From the NCBI GenBank assembly GCA_013398175.1, contig VZRZ01002329.1, forward strand, positions 131,230-195,229: a DNA stretch of 64,000 nt. Direction: 5' to 3'. Position 1 is the stretch's first letter. Every line of letters begins with the position of its first letter. The notes under the pieces were generated by a model. That model saw nothing but the letters and a program-made list of their open reading frames with translations. It searched no databases and had not been told where the DNA came from. Shown one piece after another: positions 55,401 to 61,400 of this stretch. The position numbers and the translations under genes are program-made. This stretch comes from Climacteris rufus (Eukaryota > Chordata > Aves > Passeriformes > Climacteridae).

Positions 55401-58400
55401 TAGGTACAACTGAAATTAAAACGAGCTCCAAACTGCTCTACATACTAGTGTTCAGTATGCTGGAGCTTATCTATTATTTCAGTTGTTTCTGTAAACTTAT
55501 TCAGGCTCTCTGTACTGGGTTTGTGGAAGCATCAATAAAGCTGAGGAGGAATGAAGAGAGATGCAAACAAACAGCTCTGTGCCCACCTGAGGTAAACAAA
55601 GCAGTGCTGTGGCATGGTGGGAAAGAGCTATGGGGGGGTTTAAGGGCCTCTCAACAGAACAACAGTCAGAACAGTGCAAGACAGAGTACCAAGAAAAGCA
55701 TCTCTAGGCTATTCCTAGAGAGCACATCTTCATTTGAAACTTCCATGGCTATAAATCTTCATGATACTTGCTTCAGAGATTTTTTTTTTTTTTAATAATC
55801 AAATACTTTATTTGCAGTAAATCTTCTTCCCATCAGTTCTGGGCTCCTTTGCGTTTTACGCCTGCTAATAATAACCAATGCTGTTAAATAACCTTTCTTG
55901 TGGCCCTGTTTCTGGATATTCCTTTGACCCAGGCCAGAATACTCTATTTTATGTCTTGACATTTATGGGAACCATTATGACAGCAGGCTGGGTGCCAAAG
56001 ACACATCTTTGCTTGATCATGGTTTCACTAGTTCATCTCAAAGCAAATCTGCATTATATAAATGATTTATAAGATACTATTTTTATTGAATTTTAATAAA
56101 ATTCTCACCAAGAGAAAAAAAAATTGACCTTTTTTTTTTTTTTCTCAAGTATTTGATTAGTGTTTTCTAAATCCTAGCAATTCTTTATCTGTTTGCAATA
56201 AGGTCAACTATTCCAGTACAAGAAGGAAATCTTTTCCCCTCTGTTAGTGAAAATGACATTTCTTACTAACATTTTATAAATAACTAAGAAAATGTGCCAT
56301 GTGGGTGCACATTGCCTTCCAATGTGGGCCAGTGGTTAGAAAGCTACAATGGATTATAATAACAGCCAAGATTTGTTTCTCAGCCCTGCAATGACAAACA
56401 TATCCCACTCTGGCTGCAGAAAGAAAAGTGGGAGAAAATATGTGCTAGAACTCTGAGAGGGGATTGCAGAATAAATGGGGTTCTTATGCAAAGGCTTCAC
56501 ATCCTAGAAAAGCTTGGCTTGGATTCTGCAAGTTTCCCCTCCCAGTGGGCACGTTTGGCTCCTGTAATCTGTGCAAGCAGAGCCGGGGGGAGCTCCCGGG
56601 CGCAAGGACCAATTGTGTGTGTGAAATGTGCACGGGGCAGGCTCAGCTTCTTCCCAAAACATGACATTAAAATCTAATTAATAACGAGCAGTTGGGAAAA
56701 TGCAAACAAAAAAGTAATCTATCACAGTGTAGGAGGCAAACCAGAGCAGTGGGGAACAAAGGAAGGAAATGCAGAGATGCTGATGCTCATTCAAATAATC
56801 TGTTTAATGGGATTCCACTCCTTGTTTTCTAGTTCTTCTGTGATATAAAGAGGGACTTTGCTGCACAGATGTTGATTAATCATATTTAAGGCTTTTATTT
56901 CTTTATAAACTAACCCCTACAGTAACTTAAAGAGCTTTCACCTTTCTGTAGCAATGCAGACAGGTGTTGGAGGCAAAACAGCCTTGACGTGGGGGATCTT
57001 TTACTTAATTTAACTTTTGCAAATTAACACAAACTTCTAATCATTCATCCAGAATGACAAGAAAGAAAACAAACATCTAAGTGAACACCTTTCCACCATC
57101 TTTCTCAGACTGAACTTAAGTCAAACACTTATCCTCCCCCTTTCCTACTGTCAGCTTCCCTTGTCTCCACCAGGGCGTTCACTCAGTGCTGGGGTTTCCA
57201 TCATATTGAGATGTAGCCAGGCCAGTTGGGAGCAGCAAGTGGCATCTCCTGACCTCCTCCCACTCCTTCAGTGGCCCCTGGCTACTGGAACCTGCAATCC
57301 ACGCCCAGCACAGTGAGCCAAGTGGGTGCTGAGGTGTGAACTCACTGAACTCAGGCGTGGGTTTAAGAGGGAGCTCATGTAGGACCCAGCTGGGTGTTCA
57401 TTAGGAAATTAACTGGGGGCTCATGCATGAACTGATGGGGTGTTCATGCATGAACTATCTGGGCACTCATGCATGGAAGCAGGAAACCCTGCAATTTATG
57501 CTCAAAGCACAAGGTAGGAGCTTGAAGCAGATCCAAAGTCCTGATTCCAAATTTATAGACACGTATCAGTTCTGTGGGTCAGATCTAATGCCTAGAACAG
57601 GATCAGGCTTTGGTTGGGGAGGCAAACTAAGACCTTTGATGCTTGTAAATTGTCCAGAAAAGTCCATGATGGGCCAGAGAAGACAAGATGAAGCTGTGAG
57701 CAGGGAAATTTTGCCATAAACCCTTTGAAGACATTCTGGTTTTGTTTCAGTATTCAGTGAGTCTTCATTCCTAAATCCATGAATCAAAATATCTGCTAAG
57801 TCAGGAACCTCCTTCAAGACAGAAGCTGAAGGTCTTGAGTCCCAGTCCTGCCACTGACTATAAGGAATTCACCTCTTTTGTGCCATACCTATGAACTGGA
57901 AGCTGTAACACTTGGCCATATGCAAACAATTAAAAAAAAAAAAACCTTACTTATTTTGGTAAGTCAAAGCAAATGTAAAAGGAAAAGCAATGTCTAAAAT
58001 TCAACATCATGATATGAGCCTTTTTCCTTAGAAACCAAGGCAGACAAAAGTAGAGCCTGCATGTCTGGGTTTTCTCAGAGCTATTCATCCTGAGCTGCTG
58101 TTCAAAATCCTTATAAAACACAAAGCAGGAGGAAAGAATGATTCAACTGAGTAACCAGTGTCTGATTAGCTACATTAGTTAATTACAACATCACTTAATA
58201 TGTGATTCATGTTCAAAGGTGATTTTAAATACATAGCAAACTTAAATAATAGAAGTTCTTAAATTTTATGTTAAGTCCAGCACATACTACAGACATTGAC
58301 AGGAGCTAGAAATAGAAAGGTTTGTTTTAACTTTTATACATTTCTGTACTTGGTAGGCATAAAAATAGAAGTCAAATTGCACAGTCCTGTTCACTACCAA

Positions 58401-61400
58401 AATGTAACGTGCAAATAAAGTGCCCAGGAGACCTAATAAAATGCCATAAATGAACTACTGTAAGAAATATCAGACCACACCTATTCAGCAGGATAAGTTC
58501 AAATGTCTTACAAAGAAATGTATTCTCTTTTCTTTTTATGGAGCAAGAACAGTTTTGAGGAAAGAAAGAATGAGTTTCGAAATATACAAAGAAACTTTGA
58601 ATAACAAATGAAAAGGGTTTCAAGACCAAGTGCAGAATGCTACTCAATTCCACCACAGACTGAACCAGAATCAAGCAGTGACACAGCATCTACTTTAGAG
58701 AGGCAGAGATATTATTAAAGCACTGTGTTTTCCTAAGATTCACTTCCACAAGCATTCATTTCCATAACCAGGGTTCTTCTAGAAGTCAAAGAAAGAACAG
58801 GCTGGCTGCTTTCTACTCTGACACTGCTGTGTGAGCAGAGAGTTGCCACTAAAATGTGGGAAGAAAAAATATTATATATGTATTTAGGTCTCTGAGTCCA
58901 GCCCCTCTGTATAGTATGAGTAGGATCACTGCAGGGAGCCTGCTGTGGAACAAATCCAAACTTGGTCAAACATGGAAGGTCAACTTTTGATAGACAAAGC
59001 AAATACATAATTAAAAAACATGGTATCTGCTGTCTGTATGTGCTCAGGGATGCAAGTGGAAGTCCACACAAAATTATAAGATTATCTGTTGTGAAAGGAT
59101 TACCCCTGAGAATAAAACATGTAGACTCACACAAAATGTGTAGATAAATTCTGTAAAATCTTTGGGGTTTTTCATACTGTAATTTTCATTGAAATTTTTC
59201 CATCAACATGGTGAGAAGGCAGTTGAGAATCTCATATGGAGGTTTCTTTTGAGCTCCAGGGCACATTTCCAGCAGGCCCAGCCTGTGGCTCCTCATCCCT
59301 GCCCACCGGTGCTGACCCTGGGTGCAAAGGCAGCTCAGTCCATCCTTTAGCTGAGACTTCCCATGACAGCAGCAAATTGCACTGTTCTGGACTAGAACTG
59401 ACCCATTTCATGCAGCCACATGATAGCAACATCCTGTGGCTGCTGCACATCCAGCCAGGACTGAAACAGTGACTTAAAGATAATTTAAATTATTCTCATT
59501 CAAAAAATTTCTGAAAAGAACCACAAATTGCTTCGGAAGAACAGAGGCGGGGAATGACTTTTTCCTAAAAATTTAAGCAAAACATAACTCCTTCTTGACT
59601 GATCTAAGCCAACCTGTTTTGGTTGTGAGATTTTTGTTTGTTTGTTTGTTTTTGTTGTGGTTTTTATTGTTGTTGTTGTTTTTTTAAGAGCCACACTGAC
59701 TGAAAATAAAAAATCTTCTCTCCATCCAAAAGAAATCCTAGAAGGCAGCTGGGCAGTTCTGACAAACATTAAATACTCTGCTAAAATACCAAACTAAACA
59801 AAAGGTAACAAGAGCTGAAGTGGCCTAGGCAGCTTAGCATCACTATCTGGAAAATAACTTGGCATCCAAGTCTACAGCCACATCCAAACAGAGAGAAGAT
59901 TAGCTTTGTTTGCTACATCAAACATGTCTTTCTTCCTCTCTCTTCAAACATAAATAGTTCCAGGCTCTAAAATAAATTAGCTCACCTTGGGTTATACAAG
60001 CTGTTTCATTTTTTTTTCTTCAAAAGGAATATAGATGGTTGTTTAAGAATTGTAAATAAAACATAAACAGAGATTTTTCATTGCATTGTGATCCTTTCCA
60101 GTAGGTAATGATAAGCACTATGTCCATTTTTCTTCCTATCCTACAGTTTGGGCTCACAGCACTATTGTGACTAATTCTGATGGGAAATGGATGAAAAAAA
60201 GAATTATGCAGTAAGAGGAGGTTTATCTGTACTTATTCACTGTAAAAGCAGAATAATAATCAGTTTTAAAACCCACAGAAAGTAAGCGTGAAAAAATTAC
60301 TTCACGCTTCTTATAATTTTATTCTTTAAAAACCCCTGCTTTCTTTATGTGTTGTGTGGAACAAATGGACCCTAGAAAGGCTGATAAGTGAAAGACAACA
60401 ATTCTTCAAAGCCCTGTGAGCCCTTGCTGCTTGTCTCCAGTGGGATGTTCCTGGGAGTCGGGTGCTGTGGGTCTGGATTGTGTTGCTGTAGGAATTTTTG
60501 CTGTAGATGGTTGCAGTGGTGCAGCTCTGGGATAACAAAACATCCTGCAGTACCACTGGGGTGGTGTACACAGAAAGCTCACCCCGGCTTCAAACTGTGG
60601 CAAGTTATTTTGTATGTCAGCGTGGAGTGTTTTGATTGTGTTTTCAAAGATGTAAAACTAAAGCAGGTCCTAAGTACTTCCATGATGGGATGTGAAGTTT
60701 GGCTCTGGGGCACGATTAGCCAAGGCCCGGGGTTTTTCTCCTCAATATTACAGTGATGCTTCACATCCTTCCTAAAACTGGCTGGGCTGAGGTGTCTCTG
60801 GCTTTGAGTCTTTCTCTAGCAAGGAGCAGATTATTACTTTTATTATTGATTTATGTCATGCCTGTCTGCTTCCAGCCTCAAAACACTTTACTAAGTTACA
60901 ATATACTTAGGAATCATTTCACGTCAGCCACCACCACGCTGCAGCCTTCTCCTGAGGGGAACTGAAGGGAGCCATTAGGATGGTGCCTGCAACATTAAAC
61001 AACAATCCAGGAGAGGAAGTAAAGAATATTCTGGCTCCTTAAAGCAATGGCTGAGCAGAATGCAGTCACTGAGCTGCCATCCAGCTGGGACACCAAAGTC
61101 AATACCCATTCACCGTGTGTGGTTAAAATTAAATCTCCTAATGAAGTGAGATGGTTTTAGTGGTTAGAGAGTGAGTGCAAAGTATTATTCTCCTGTATGA
61201 TTATTTGTAAGTTATACAGCTAACAAGGGAAAAGATCACACACAGAGGAAAACAGCAGACAGTTAGATAATGTTCCAAGCCCAGTTTCTAAAAGACATTT
61301 GGGCAAATAAAGTTTTGGAAAAAATATATTAAAAAAAAAAGAGATGACACAGGAAAAATGGAATTGGCAGTTTCTCACTGTTTTTAGGGAACTAAACTAA

